Positions 23,110 to 36,594 are shown, counted from the first letter of the stretch. The stretch is DNA of 64,000 nt from Delphinapterus leucas (GCF_002288925.2 NW_022098050.1:3346760-3410759), one strand, 5' to 3'. Notes: generated by a model not told the origin, from the letters alone. Translations and numbers: made by a program.

Positions 23110-23865
23110 TAGCTCAACATCACTAATAATTAGAGAAATGCAAATCAAAACTACAATAAGGTATCACCTCACACTGGTCAGAATGGCCATCATCAAAAAA
23201 TCTACAAACAATAAATGCTGGAGAGGGTGTGGAGAAAAGGGAACCCTCTTGCACTGTTGGTGGGAATGTAAATAGATACAGCCACTATGGAGAACAGTAT
23301 GGAGGTTCCTTAAAAAACTAAAAATAGAACTACCATATGATCCAGCAATCCCACTCCTGGGTATGTTCCCAGAGAAAACCATAATTCAAAAAGACACATG
23401 CACCCCAATGTTCATTGCAGCACTATTTACAATAGCCAGGTCATGGAAGCAACCTAAATGCCCATCGACAGATGAATGGGTAAAGAAGATGTGGTACATA
23501 TATACAATGGAATATTACTCAGCCATAAAAAGGAACGAAATTGGGTCATTTGTAAAGACGTGGATAGACCTAGAGACTGTCATACAGAGTGAAGTAAGTC
23601 AGAAAGAGACAAATATCGTATATTAACGCATATATGTGGAACCTAGACAAATGGTACAGATGAACCAGTTTTCAGGGCAGAAGTAGAGACACAGATGTAG
23701 AGAACAAACGTATGGACACCAAGGAGGGAAAGCAGGGGTTGGGGGGTGGTGGTGGTGTGATGAATTGGGAGATTGGGATTGACATGTATACACTAATATG
23801 TATGAAATAGATAACTAATAAGAACCTGCTGTATAAAAGAAATAAATAAAAGAAAAAAATAAAAA
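23110..23865 (+). mobile_element. L1 3' end of ORF2 and 3' UTR, forward
   Basis: Classic L1 wording in order: AATGCAAATCAAAACTACAA, CACTGTTGGTGGGAATGTAA, ATTGCAGCACTATTTACAAT, GAATATTACTCAGCCATAAA, ending in an A-rich tail near 23865. Coding frames are broken. Confidence 0.88.
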
Positions 23866-24204
23866 CTATGAAAACTAAACTTACTTATATAGAGAGACTG
23901 CCAAGACCTCCTCTTAAAGAGTTCTCAATAAATGGCGGCTATGATTGTCTTCTTAAAAAAAAAAAAAAAAAAAAAGGAGATGTCCCAGCTCCCCTCACCA
24001 TCTCCCTCCACAAAGCTGATATTCCAAATGTCTACACACTCAGTGTGAAGAATGAACTAGAAATAAATCCATCCTGTGTATCAGGGCTACAAAGATAAGT
24101 TCTTGTACATGGGCACTGAGTGGAGGAAGAAAAAACTTTCCCATGAGAATTCATAGCCACATTATTATGACTATTACATTATTACTAAAATCTCAATAAT
24201 AATG

Positions 24205-25080
24205 GTGAAAACCACAGTGATAACCATTTCACACCAAACCAAGTTGGCAAACATTTGAAAATCTGACAAGATCAAGTGCTGATAAGGGTGTTGAGCAGTA
24301 GAAACACACATTGGTGCTTTAAACGGGTACAATCTCTTTAGTAAATCATTTGGTATTACTGAAGAAAGTCAAAGTTATATATGTACTATGATCCAGCAAT
24401 TCCACTCCTAAGTATTTATCCTAGAGAAATTCCTGCACATCGCTCCAGAGAAATGAACAAGGATCGTCCCAACAGCGCTGTTTCTTATAACATAAAACTA
24501 GCAATAACCCAAATGTACATCAAGAGTAGCATCAGGGCTTCCCTGGTGGCGCAGTGGTTGAGAGTCCGCCTGCCGATGCAGGGGACGCGGGTTCGTGCCC
24601 CGGTCCAGGGGGATCCCACGTGCCGCGGAGCGGCTGGGCCCGTGGGCCATGGCCGCTGGGCCTGCGCGTCCAGAGCCTGTGCTCCGCGGCGGGAGACGCC
24701 ACAACAGTGAGAGGCCCGCGTACCACACACACACAAAAAAAAAAAGTAGCATCAATAAACTATGGCATATTTATATAATGGGATTTCATATAGTAATGCG
24801 ACTAAACAAACTATAACTACATGAACAAATCTCAAGAATCTAATATTGAGTGAAAAAAGCAAGTTACAGAAGAATACATTCAGTATGAGTCCATTTGTAC
24901 AAAGGTCAAAACCGTGCAAATGTAAATAATATATTTTATAGATATAAACATATTCCAGTAATACTATAAAGAACGCCAGAGGAATGATAAACCCAAAGTT
25001 AGGATATTGGTTACTTTGAAGAGATAGGAGGGTTAGAATCCAGGAGTAGCAGAACAAGGACTTCAAGGTAACACTTATGT
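24205..25080 (+). mobile_element. Older L1 fragment split by a SINE
   Basis: Diverged L1 3' sequence includes ATGATCCAGCAATTCCACTCC and AGCAATAACCCAAATGTACATC, and continues after the SINE with ATAAACTATGGCATATTTAT. Confidence 0.65.
24535..24744 (+). mobile_element. CHR-type SINE, short GC-rich form
   Basis: Forward copy with a 10-bp duplication AGTAGCATCA at 24525-24534 and 24745-24754. The tail begins with a (CA)n stretch before the A-tract. Confidence 0.94.
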
Positions 25081-25084
25081 TTTT

Positions 25085-25300
25085 TGGTTTTTTAAAATTA
25101 ATTAATTTGTTTGTTTGGCTGTGCCAGGTCTTAGTTGCAACACATGGGATCTTCGTTGCCGCATGTGGGATCTTTTAGTTGCAGCATGTGGACTCTTAGT
25201 TGCGGCATACAGGATCTAGTTCCCTGACCAGGGATGGAACCCGGGCCCCCCCCTGCATTGGGAGCCTAGAGTCTTAACCACTGGGCCACCAGGGAAGTCC
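25085..25300 (-). mobile_element. tRNA-derived SINE, older CHR-related form
   Basis: Reverse copy with GGCTGTGCCAGGTCTTAGTT, GGGATCTTCGTTGCCGCATG and the head CACCAGGGAAGTCCC. More diverged than the other copies. Confidence 0.85.
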
Positions 25301-26129
25301 CCTTATATCCTTTTTTGGTAATGTTCTTCTTATTTAACTGGCTGGTAAGCACAGAAGTATTTGGGTTTTTATTACTTTATCTATATTATATAAATATTCT
25401 TTTGTTCTACTCAATGTTTAATTTTTAAAACATTTTTTAAACCAGAGCAATTATAATGTCTATGATGTAAAAAGTTTGTTCTATTACATTGGCTTCTCAT
25501 TTGTTTGCAATGATAAGAACTTGTTTGTCCTTGAAGTTAAGAATGACTGTTTCGGCCTCAACTAAAAGGCATGCTTTGCCAATAAAATTAGAGAACCTTA
25601 GATCTGGAAATGCCCTCGGAAGACAATCTGATGCAGAGAGCAACCTCAAGGACTGATAACGTCCCAATGAAAACTCAAAGTTCAGAGACGTAGACATCCC
25701 AGCCTAGCATCAAGAAGCTCTCAACTTTTATCTCTATGATGGTCTAAAGTTCTTCCTTAAAGTCCACTTAAAATTTTTCTTGCTTTGCTACGTATGCCAA
25801 TATCCTACCATTGCCACGATCAGAGCTCAGGAGAAGCTTTCTGTGTGGGTCAGATAAACCTGGGAAAGGGGGGATGACACTATATCAGAGTGGAAAGAAC
25901 GGCTCTCTTGGGGCTCAGGCAACAAAACTGGGTCAGATGGAGGCAGGGCCTAATCCATAAAGTCACCCAAGCAGACAATGGAACTTCCCATCTCTGCAAT
26001 GGGAAGACGGGCCTCTGAGTCTAGACTGACCAAGGGAGGAGGACCAACAAGCACTGACCGCCACAGCCAGATGAGAAGGGATTTGAAGTCTGGGAAAGAA
26101 CAAATTAAATCCAGAAACTATATTTTCCC

Positions 26130-27000
26130 AAACAGATTAGGAAAACTTTAAAAGACTGGTAATATCTAGTGTCAGTTAGAGTATGGGGACATAGTCTTAT
26201 ATATTGCTTACAGATAGACAATTGGGAACGGTCTTTCCGGAAAGCAAACTGGCAATACACGTGAAAATCCTTAAAAATACACATGTACCTTAAGGCAGCC
26301 ACTTCCAGAATTCATCCTAAGGAAACAATCAGGTGAGTGTGCATAAACAAGGATGCTTGTTGTGATGGTGTTTAATACTAACAAAATGTTGAAAATACTG
26401 TACTAGTCCATTAAAAGGGGACTAGTTAAATAAATTGTGATATAGCTATTAAAAGCAATGACACAAATAGTAATTGAGATGATACTGGTCTGCAGACTAA
26501 AGCATGGGGGTGCTAATGTCTATAAGTTTGAAGTGTATTTAAAAACTAGATGTATTGAGGGAATTCCCTGGCGGTCCAGTGGTTAGGACTCGGTGCTTTC
26601 ACTGCCGGGGGTACAGGTTCGATCCCTGGTCAGGGAACTAAGATCCTGCAAGCCATGAGGTGTGGCCAAAAAAAAAAAAAAAGAAAAGCAAAAAGAAAAA
26701 GACTAGATGGGTGGAGGGATAGATACATATGCAATGCAGCATGTACAGTAAAATGTTCTTTGTAGAATCTAGTTGGTACCATATGATGGTTCACCATAAA
26801 AATGCTTTCAACTTCTCAGTGTGTTTGAAATTTCTGTCAATAAATTTTGTTGACACTATTAATTGGAATGAAAAGATGTCCACCATGCATTTTAAGTTTA
26901 CAAAAAGACTCCAAAATAGATGGATAAATAACATCACTTTAATTGTGTGAACGCGTATGTGGAAGAGCCTATAAACAACTATATTCAAAGTGCTTATCTT
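26130..27000 (+). mobile_element. Old L1 (L1M-type) fragments
   Basis: Matches the pattern of old L1 3' regions: GGAAAGCAAACTGGCAATAC, CATCCTAAGGAAACAATCAG and TAAATTGTGATATAGCTATT. Two SINEs, at 26559 and 27002, interrupt or border it. Ends uncertain. Confidence 0.55.
26559..26700 (+). mobile_element. Short tRNA-derived SINE
   Basis: GGAATTCCCTGGCGGTCCAG head, B-box-like GGTTCGATCCC, then GAGGTGTGGCC and an A-tail. ACTAGATG is present on both sides (26545-26552 and 26702-26709). Confidence 0.85.
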
Positions 27001-27001
27001 C

Positions 27002-27138
27002 TGGGACTTCCCTGGTGGTCCAGGGGTTAAGACTCCCCACCTCCACTGCAGGGGGTGTGGGTTCAATCCCTGGTCAGGGAGCTAAGATCCCACAGGCCAG
27101 GCGGCCAAAAAAACAAACAAAAACAAAACAAACAAACA
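27002..27138 (+). mobile_element. Short tRNA-derived SINE
   Basis: TGGGACTTCCCTGGTGGTCC to a CAAACAAACAAA tail, with a 15-bp duplication (one mismatch) AAAGTG(C/G)TTATCTTC at 26987-27001 and 27139-27153. Confidence 0.92.
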
Positions 27139-28050
27139 AAAGTGGTTATCTTCACGTGGTAGATTAAAGGCGATCAGCTTTTCTTTTTGTATTTTATGCT
27201 TTTCAGTCTTTTCAGATGTTTTTCTATGGCCCAGTATTACTTTTACAATTATTTCATAAAGTTATTTCCAAAAAAAAACAATAGAGGAAAGAACTAGAGA
27301 GTATCAAGAATGGAAGGCAGGAAGGGGATTAGTTTGGGAGTGAGGCAGAGTGCAAGCAAGCCCAGAGCCCAAGTGGGTGGTCCGGACCCTCTGCTAATGC
27401 TGAGGCGCTCTCAGGACCCCAGTCCTAAACGCAGTCACGCCTCCAAGGAATCTGGCAGCTTCCCACCTCTCCTGTGATTCCCACAGCCATGTGACAGAAT
27501 TGCTGAATGAGTCACGAGACCAGGGCAATATCTTGTTCATCCTGTTAGGACACAAACTGCCCAGATTCCATATATTTTCGTGCAAATGAGGAGTTTTAAA
27601 GTGATGAGAATATCAAGATGAATTTGACACTACTTGAGAAGCGGTGGAAACATGAACTGATTATCAGACTAAAACCAGATATTCTCAACTCCTGCTGCGC
27701 ATGTCACCTCTACGCAGACAAACCATCACCAGACTAGGAAAAGCCACACATTAGGACGAGGGCCTTGAAACAAGAGCAGTGAGACCCCAACTGGTGCTTT
27801 ACCTGAACTCAAATGTCCCGATCCAGGGAAATTACATCTCAGGGCCTGACAGAATGTAGTGGACAGACTGGAATTATCCCTCACAATCACGGAAATACTA
27901 AAGAAAACCAAAGAAGTATCAAAGACTAAGGATGGGCAATTTTCAAACAGGTAAAAATATGGAGTGTGGAAACTATAGGCATGAAAAATTTCAATTACAC
28001 CCTAGGCTTTATTTTAGAACATATTACTAAACAGAAAAATAGGAAGAATT

Positions 28051-28154
28051 TTTTGGGGGTTTTGTTTTTGTTTTTGTATTGAAGTATAGCTGATTTACAA
28101 CGTTGTGTTAGTTTCAGGTGTACAGCACAGTGGTTCAGTTATATGATATATATA

Positions 28155-28200
<46 letters not shown>

Positions 28201-28705
28201 TACATATTATTTTTCTTTTTCAGATTCTTTTCCCTTATAGGTTATTACAAAAGATTGAGTGCTATACAGTAGGTCCTTGTTGTTTATCTATTTTATATAC
28301 AATAGTTTGTATCTGCTAATCCCAAACTCCTAATTCACCCCTCCCCTCCCCTTTCCTCTTTGGTAACCATATGCTTGTTTTCTATGCCTGTGGGTCTATT
28401 TCTGTTTTGTAAGTAAGTACATTTGTATCTTTTTTTTTAGATTCCACATATAAATGATATCATATGATATTTGTCTTTCTCTGTCTTACTTCACTTAGTA
28501 TGATAATCTCTAGGTCCATCCATCTTGCTGCAAATGGCATTATTTCCTTCTTTTTTATGGCTGAGTAATATTCCACTGTATATATGTACCACATCTTCTT
28601 TAACCACTCCTCTGTTGATGGACACTTAGGTTGCTTCCATGTCTTGGCTACTGTAAATAGTGCTGCTATGAACACTGGGGTGCATGTATCTTCTTAAATT
28701 CTTTT
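28051..28705 (-). mobile_element. L1 3' end, reverse
   Basis: Antisense L1 passes GTATAGCTGATTTACAACG, CAGTAGGTCCTTGTTGTTTA, TCCATCTTGCTGCAAATGGC and GCTGAGTAATATTCCACTGT. It is inverted relative to the L1 at 23110. Confidence 0.88.
28148..28207. repeat. 60-bp palindrome of TG, TA and CA runs
   Basis: Seven TG steps, a TA run and seven CA steps are arranged symmetrically around 28177/28178. Only one base pair of the palindrome (28152/28203) is mismatched. Confidence 0.92.
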
Positions 28706-30963
28706 AAATGGTGATACTTTGGAATCAGGTTTGGTTAGCCTCATTTCCTTCGTTTACTCAAGAGAATGTCTCCTCTGATACAAGGCATCTCATTTGCATC
28801 AAGACACATACACCCTCATTTGACATCCCTGTGACTGGATGGTAATATGTTCAGTGGTTGTAAATACCCTAAAGAAATATTGATTTATAACTGTGTTTGT
28901 AAAAGCAGGGACTTTTCAGCTTTTTTGACCACAACCCACAGTAAGAAATAAATGTTATAAGTCAGTACACACATACATTCATATGACTGAAAAATAAGTT
29001 CTGCAGAGCAATGCTTAAGGTGTGATGCCCTCTTGTATTTTCTACTCTATTCCATTTAAGTTTTGCAAAAGTGCTGGCGTGACCCACTAAATGGAGTTCA
29101 TAAGCCACAAATGCGTAACACTCAGGAGATGTGCTGTAGGGCTCTGTGTAGGCTACGAGGGAAAGAAGAATTAAGAAGAATAGATTTTGTGGATGAAAAA
29201 TGTCACCTGCCATATCAGTAAACAAAGGATGGTGCAGCCATCAAGCCCTCAGCCACTGCAGCCGCCCCCAATGGTGCACCCTGAGGGGACTCAGGATGGA
29301 GAAAAGCAGGATGCTGGCCCTAGATAGTTAAGGTGCATATCTAAGGAATGATTTCCATGAGCCCAGACCCTTGCATCTTCCCATACATAGAAAAGCGCTA
29401 AATTCAGTAACTTGAGATGTCTTGTTTTCCTTCATTAACAGTAATGTTAATGTTGATGTTCAAACTACCTGGTTTTTGTTGCAAAACTCCTGTATATCCT
29501 TGTTGCTCCCTTACCTCTTGGGAACAGTCCCTCAGAGCGATCTAATAGGCTGTCTTCGGGGCTTAACTCCTCAAAAAAATCGGCCAAATAAAACATAATT
29601 CTCAACTTTTAGGTTGTGCATTTTTTTTCAGTCAACAGTTTGGAGAAGATACAAAGCTGCAGAGGACAGGATCTTAGTTGTGTTCCCCCCAAAGCAGGCC
29701 CTGAGACAAGGACGTGGGTAGGTCACTGGGGAGGTGATTCCAGGAAGCCTGATGCGGAAGCAGGGAAAGTGACAAAGGAGAAAAAAAGAGAAAAGTCCAT
29801 GATGATGCGTTACAGAGCAGGCTGTTTCCGGGGACAACCGGGATGCACTCCCATGGGGGACCCTCTGGGGAACTGCAACCAATGGGACTTGGCAGCTCGG
29901 GCACTTATCCACTGACTCCTGCCCTGCCTTGACTGAGGGCTGGCCCCAGGGCTGTTAAACCTCCTACTCTTCCAGAACCTCCTGCTGAGCCAGTTCCCAC
30001 AACACTGGAGAAAGCCTGCAGGCAGAGCCTCTCAGACACAAGGACCTCTGAGGCGAAGAGCTGTCCCCAAGAGTGGGAACCGTCCACCTGGGCTGCAGGA
30101 AGACAGACAGGTGGGCTGAGCGGGGCGGGGGGAGGGGGTGCATTGGATACGGGTGGGCAAAAAGGACAGATGAAGACATCATCAGAGGCAGTAGCCGGTT
30201 GGACACCTACAAGGAGATTATAAACATGAAGTCTTGTATTCCTCTTCCCACTTTAAGCTCTACATACCCAGTATGGGGGGAACTGGCAGACTTGGGAGAG
30301 AATGGTCAGCTAGTTACCCAGATTGTGAGCTAGCAGGTGAAGCCGCTTCTAAAACAAAAGAGAAAGCAACAGTGACCAGGAAGAAGACAGACACTAAACC
30401 ACAGAAGACTGGTTTATCCTACACTGAACCAACTGCACTGGGAATACCAATTAGGTTCACTCTTGGGGCCACTTGAGAATGACACAGATATGCTGGAAGA
30501 TGCTAGAAAGAAGAACCGAAAAAATGACCAAGGTGGGCTACCTTTCATAGCAAGTAAATAAGTAAAAAAAGAAGAAAAAAAAAGGAATAAAGTTTGTTGA
30601 ATGGTGAGGAAACTTTAGATTTATAGCCTGAAGAAAATTAAACTTAAGGGAAATAGAATCCTTGTGTTTTGATTTGATTTCTCCTGGATAAAAATAGAGA
30701 CAAGGAGACTCACTCTGTATAATTCCAAAAGTGAAAACCAGGGACAGTGTCTGGAAGTTATCCAGAGGCTGGTTTCACCTCCATTTGAGGCAGGACTTTC
30801 TAAGGCTTCGAGACCATCTTGGGACACCGTCAAAGCTCACTGAGCCTGGACATGTTCCCACAAGGCTGGAGGATGCTGGCAGGGCAAGTGAGATGGGGGT
30901 TCCTACTCTGGGGATTAGGCTGGAGGTCTAAGGCCCTTTCCAAGGTTAAAGTCTATGGTTCTG

Positions 30964-31292
30964 TGGGCTTCCCGGGTGGCGCAGTGGTTAAGAATCCGCC
31001 TGCCAATGCAGGAGACACGAGTTCGAGCCCCGGTCCGGGAGGATCGCACATGCCGCGGAGCAACTAAGCCCATGCGCCACAACTACTGAGCCTGCGCTCT
31101 AGAGCCCGCGAGCCACAACTACTGAGCCCACGTGCCACAACTACTGAGCCCACGTGCCACAACTACTGAAGCCCGCGCGCCTAGAGCCTGTGCTCTGCAA
31201 CAAGAGAAGCCACCGCATTGAGAAGCCCGAGCACCGCAATGAAGAGTAGCCCCCGCTCGCCGCAACTAGAGAAAGCCCACGCGCAGCAATGA
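30964..31292 (+). mobile_element. CHR-type SINE, long form lacking its 3' tail
   Basis: Starts GGGCTTCCCGGGTGGCGCAG and stops after CACGCGCAGCAATGA. The usual GACCCAACGCAGCCAAAAATAAA end is missing. It carries a doubled CCCACGTGCCACAACTACTG segment. Confidence 0.92.
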
Positions 31293-31950
31293 TGTCTCCC
31301 ACACAGATCCCCGGATCAACCTATGTCATTGAAGAACAACCTTTGGGAAGGGAGGGATGGGCAGAAAGATGGAGGAAGGGACAAAAAAAGACTCTAAACA
31401 TAAGAGAGAGGAATACTAAAAGGCAGAGTGCTGAACACCTACAAAAGATCATTCCATCAGCTCTGGGGAGGAGGGATAGATCTATGGCTTTCAATCCACC
31501 GTTGGTTACACACTTGGGCTCCTGCTCCTGTAAAAGAAAGGTGGGGAAGCGGGGGAGACAGAAGCCTCAACAAGTAAGCATTTCCTATACCTCAGATTCA
31601 AAGTAAAAGCAGAGAAACAAGAGGTCTCAGCGCTGCCATTTAAAAAATAAGCTACAGCCTCTCACACATATTATATTGTTGGAGCCTCAGAGCATGGATG
31701 TGCAGGAAAACTATAAATCCAGATGTGCCCTGGCTTGTTAGAAGCGTGCACAGCAAATATTAAACAACCAAGAACCCCAGGGTGGGGCTAAGATCCCTGC
31801 ATGATTATCGGTCTGATTTTTGGCTACAGCAAATGCCTCTTTTTAAGTAGGATTCAGCAGCGCTGATGGTACAAAGATTATGCAGGTGCCAGGAAGCAAA
31901 AGTACCCTGGAGAACAGGATAAAAGGGCTTTAAGAGGGAAATGAATTTTT

Positions 31951-32159
31951 TTTTTTTGTTTTTTTTTGCGGTGCGCGGGCCTCTCACTGTTGTGGCCTCT
32001 CCCGCTGCGGAGCACAGGCTCCGGACGCACAGGCTCAGCGGCCATGGCTCACGGGCCCAGCCGCTCCGCGGCACGTGGGATCTTCCCGGACCGGGGCACG
32101 AACCCATGTCCCCTGCATCGGCAGGCGGACTCTCAACCACTGCGCCACCAGGGAAGCCC
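31951..32159 (-). mobile_element. CHR-type SINE, short GC-rich form
   Basis: Reverse copy with a perfect 16-bp duplication AGGGAAATGAATTTTT at 31935-31950 and 32160-32175. Confidence 0.95.
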
Positions 32160-32518
32160 AGGGAAATGAATTTTTAAGATGGATGAGAGAGGTGACTTGT
32201 TGCACAATAAAGGGTATTAGTAGAATATTAAGTTTGGAAGCCCAGGCACGAAATCAGGGCTCATGCCCTATGCTACTGGTCTCCTCTTATGCTTTTCCCA
32301 ACCTGTCCACCACCAGTCATCCCTATTCTGTAGACTTTTTATAAATGTTTTATTTAAAGAAAAGTGCATAGTTCAGTGACTTGTCCCAAACTGAACACAC
32401 CCAGGTCAAAGCGCTCAGATCAAGGAATGGATCACGACCAGGATCACGCCACTGTCCTAACTTCTGACACCATTACAAGGTGACTTCCTTTCATATGCTT
32501 AAAAAGTGCATAAAAGAG

Positions 32519-32998
32519 GGACTTCCTTGGTGGTCCAGTGGTTAGGACTCCGCACTTCCACTGCAGAGGGCATGGGCTCGATCCCTGGTTGGGGAACTAA
32601 GATTCTGCAAGCCTGACTTCCCTGGTGGCGCAGTGGTTAAGAATCCGCCCGCCAATGCAGGGGACACAGGTTTGAGCCCTGGTCCGGGAAGATCCCACAG
32701 GCCGCGGAGCAACTATGCCCGTGCGCCACAACTACTGAGCCTGCGCTCTAGAGCCCGCGAGCCACAACTACTGAAGCCCGCACCCCTAGAGCCCGTGCTC
32801 CACAACAAGAGAAGCCACCGCAATGAGAAGCCCACGCACCGCAACGAAGAGTAGCCCCCACTCACCACAACTAGAGAAAGCCCACGTGCAGCAACAAAGA
32901 CCCAACGCAGCCAAAAATAAATTAATTAATTAATTTTTAAAAAAAGATCCTGCAAGCCATGTGGCGCGGCCAACAAAGAAAAAAGAAAAAAAAGAAAA
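32519..32998 (+). mobile_element. Short tRNA-derived SINE split by another SINE
   Basis: The outer element starts GGACTTCCTTGGTGGTCCAG and resumes after the inner SINE with GATCCTGCAAGCCATGTGGC, ending in an A-rich tail. Confidence 0.92.
32614..32945 (+). mobile_element. CHR-type SINE, long form, nested
   Basis: Inserted in the outer SINE, duplicating GAT(T/C)CTGCAAGCC at 32601-32613 and 32946-32958. Full length with a (ATTA)n-type tail. Confidence 0.94.
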
Positions 32999-33334
32999 GT
33001 GTGGAAAGAAAGTTGAGAGCAGACGAAAAACTCAGTGTGGTATCTTTGGTTGTGAGTGGATTAAAAATCCAATGTGGTGTCCTGAGAGGTGAGGTTCTGC
33101 AAACAGCACAGTGCCTTTCTAGAAGGCTTGGAGTAAAACAATGGAGTGGGATGTTAGGAAGCCTCATCCACCTCTGCGACCACCCAGTTGTGTGCCTGTG
33201 GCCAGCCCCACCACCCCTCAGAGCTTTGGGTTCTTCCTGTTTAAACGTGGGGTCAGTGCGTTCTATTGAAGATTTTCAAAGTAAGACACAGGCATTGTAT
33301 CAGAGGGAAAGACTTGATTTCAAGAGTGTGGGCA

Positions 33335-33711
33335 TGACTTCCCTGGTGGCACAGTGGTTAAGAATCCGCCTGCCAACGCAGGGGACATGGGTTTGAGCCC
33401 TGGTCCGGGAAGATCCCACATGCCACGGAGCCACTAAGCCCGTGCGCCACAGCTACGGAGCCTGCGCTCTAGAGCCCGTGAGCCACAACTACTGAGCCCA
33501 TGTGCCACAGCTAATGAGCCCGCGTGCCACAACTACTGAAGCCTGCACGCCTAGAGCCCGTGCTCTGCAACAAGAGAAGCCACCACAGTGAGAAGGCCAC
33601 GCACTGCAACAAAGAGGAGCCCCCGCTTGCCGCAACTAGAGAAAGCCCGTGTGCAGCAACAAAGACCCAATGCAGCCAAAAATAAATAAATTTTTAAAAA
33701 GAAAACAAAAA
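33335..33711 (+). mobile_element. CHR-type SINE, longest copy
   Basis: Forward copy with a 13-bp duplication AAGAGTGTGGGCA at 33322-33334 and 33712-33724. It has an extra GAGCCC..GCCACA unit in the middle. Confidence 0.95.
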
Positions 33712-34822
33712 AAGAGTGTGGGCAAAAGGATACAGATGAAGAGGGAGATGGGACTGATAAATGACAGTTGCTGGAGAAAAGGAGAGAGGGTCTCAGATAA
33801 CAGGGTTGGATGCTCTAGTTGAAAGGAGCATCGTTCCATCTTAGACTTCAAGCCTGATTTATATTCCGAAAGTGTTTTTCTAAGCTAATGATGAATTACA
33901 TGTCAACATTGTTGGTTCACAAGACAAGACTTCAAAAGAGCCTATTAAATTGGGGGATTTGGCTTTGTGGATGTTTTCAACAGAACTTGGATGTTAACAC
34001 TAATGTTGTTTTCTGAACCTCAGCTATCACTGAGGAATTATGCTACGGTCATTTTCAGACATCTGCTCAAAATAAGGATGTGTGACTGGTTCATCTGTGA
34101 TTAGAAATAGCTTGGGTGGTGTAGGAAGCTGAGCTAATTACTGTGCTAGGGCCACCTCGTACATGACCTGCGCAGAGAAGCCACACACTTCCTCATACTT
34201 CACTCTTATAGATAAGTGTCTATACTTTCAGTTGTGTTTTAAAGCTGCTTACCAATACTAGTGCCCAAAGAAAAGCAATTAATTGAAAAGTTTACCAAAA
34301 GCCTCATCTGCATGAAAGATTATGTTTTACTGACTCTCTCCCAATTCCACAATTTCCATTTCTCAGACTGAAGGCAGGATTGTTCAATCGCTACTGTTGG
34401 ACACATAGCATTTGATGCATAATCATTCTGCATGGTTATGTTCCCTTAATTATTAACATATATTTGTTGGCATTACCTCATGAGAAAAAAGCTTTGGATG
34501 GAACTGGGTTTGCTTAAAGGAACAAAAGTAACTTATACCTGTGTCAGATACAGATACATGATCCTTTTGCACTTTCAGTGTGACTCCATAAGAGCAGTAT
34601 TCTCCACTTTTTAAATTATGATTCTTTTATTCTCTCATCCTGGTAGATATATCTTTGGAAAGCAGAAAGTGTTTTCCAGTGATAAGCATTCCAATCATTT
34701 CTCTAAATCGTAATATTTATAAAACCTCATGCAAAAGAATTTTCACCACCTGCAACAAAGTCAAATCAAAAGTTATTTATCACGGTCTAATAATCTACTC
34801 GGTACCACAGTCAAGAAAATGT

Positions 34823-34872
34823 AGGAAAGAAAGAAAAGAAGAAACAAAAGAGAGAGAGAAAGAAGGAAGGAA
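34823..34872 (+). repeat. GA-rich low-complexity tract
   Basis: A run of GAAA, GAGA and GGAA units. Confidence 0.8.
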
Positions 34873-36365
34873 ATCATCTATTTGACCACCATGAAAATGA
34901 TCATGTAACTTCAGAAAAACAGGTCACAAGATTCCAATTTCGGGTAAGATGGAGTAATCACAGTCCAACTCGTCCTTCCTACCAAATGCAACTAAAAAAC
35001 CTGAACAAAGTGCATTGAACAGCTATCTGAGGACTCTGAAAAGTAAACATGGAGAAGAAGGCAGAATTTGAAGTACCACTGAATTGGTGGTGACGTTCCC
35101 CTGGGAAGAACTCAAGTCAGCCCAAATACAGAAGTAGACACTGGATGCTGAGAGGGTTCCAGAAGAATCTCTCTAGCTCTGGTTCAAAGAGTGGGAAAGA
35201 GGATTCCTAATGCTCAGAGAAAGTGGGGAAAATTCTCCAGTTTTTGCTTGTTTGCTGTCTTTGTTTTCTTGTGTCCCAGTCCCCAGGTAATCTTGTGGTG
35301 GCAATGGGCAGCTATAGCAATAGCAACATAGGCCTGCAGGCACCTAAGACTCTGGGTAAGGGGAACTTTTCTTATTGGAGAAGCTGTGGTCTCAAGAGGG
35401 TGGGGAGATCACCCATGGCTTTTTGCCCTTCTCTGTCTTCCCCTTGCTTGGTTTATTTTTCTCAAGCTTTTTTCTCTATTGTTCAGGGGACTGTAGGACA
35501 AGATCAAAAGGTCTAACATTCAAGGCATCAGAGTTCAAGAAGGAGAGAAGAAAGAGTGCAGCAGGATGCAGCTAAAGCGGTACTTCAAGGGAAATTTAGA
35601 GCACTAGACACTCATATTAGAAAAAAGGAAAGGTCTCAAAATAATCGCAGCTTCCACCTTAACAAATTAGATAAAGAAGAACAAAATAAATACAAAGGAA
35701 GAAGGAAATAATAAAGGTAAAAGCAGAAATCAATGAACACAATAGAGAAAAATCAATCAAACCAAAAGTCAGTCCTTTGAAAATATTCATATAATTGATA
35801 CAACTCTAGCAAGACTGACAAAGAAAAAGAAAGAAAGAAATTACCAATATCAGGAATAAAGCAGGGGATATCACTTCAGATACTATGTACAACTCTACAC
35901 ATAACTTTGACAACTTAGATGAAGTGGACCAATTCCTCGGAAATCACCAACTACCACGAATCACCCAGGATGAAATCAATAATCTGAATAGTCTCCAAAT
36001 ATTAAAGAAATTAAATTTGTAGTTAAAGTCTCCAGGTCCAGGTGATTTCACTGGTGAATTCTACCAAACACGTATAGAAGAAATAACACCAATTCTGCAG
36101 AATCTCTTCCAGAAAGTAGAAGAGGAGAAAACATGTCCAAATTCATTTTACAAGGCCAGCATTACTCTGATGCCAAAACCAGATAAAGAAATTACAAGAA
36201 AATAAAACTACAGGACAATATCTGTCATCAACATAGATACAAAAGTCCCCAATATAATATTACCAGATAAAACTCAGCAGTACATAAAAAGAATAATATA
36301 CCAACATCAAGTGTCACATACACTGTGAACGTAAGGCTGGCTTAATAGTTTAAAAAAATCAATCA

Positions 36366-36594
36366 TGGGCTTCCCTGGTGGCGCAGTGGTTGAGAGTCCG
36401 CCTGCCGATGCAGGGGACACGGGTTCGTGCCCTGGCCCGGGAAGATCCCACATGCCGCGGAGCGGCTGGGCCCGTGAGCCATGGCCGCTGAGCCTGCGCA
36501 TCCGGAGCCTGTGCTCCGCAACGGGAGAGGCCACAGCAGTGAGAGGCCCGCGTACCGCAAAATAAAAATTAAAAAAAAAATCAAACAATAAAAG
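36366..36594 (+). mobile_element. CHR-type SINE, short GC-rich form
   Basis: Forward copy inside the L1, with AAATCAATCA at 36356-36365 and 36595-36604. Confidence 0.93.

Noticed and set aside
24381..24710. Open frame of 109 codons, plus strand
   Set aside because: It is old L1 plus SINE read-through and has no independent coding support.
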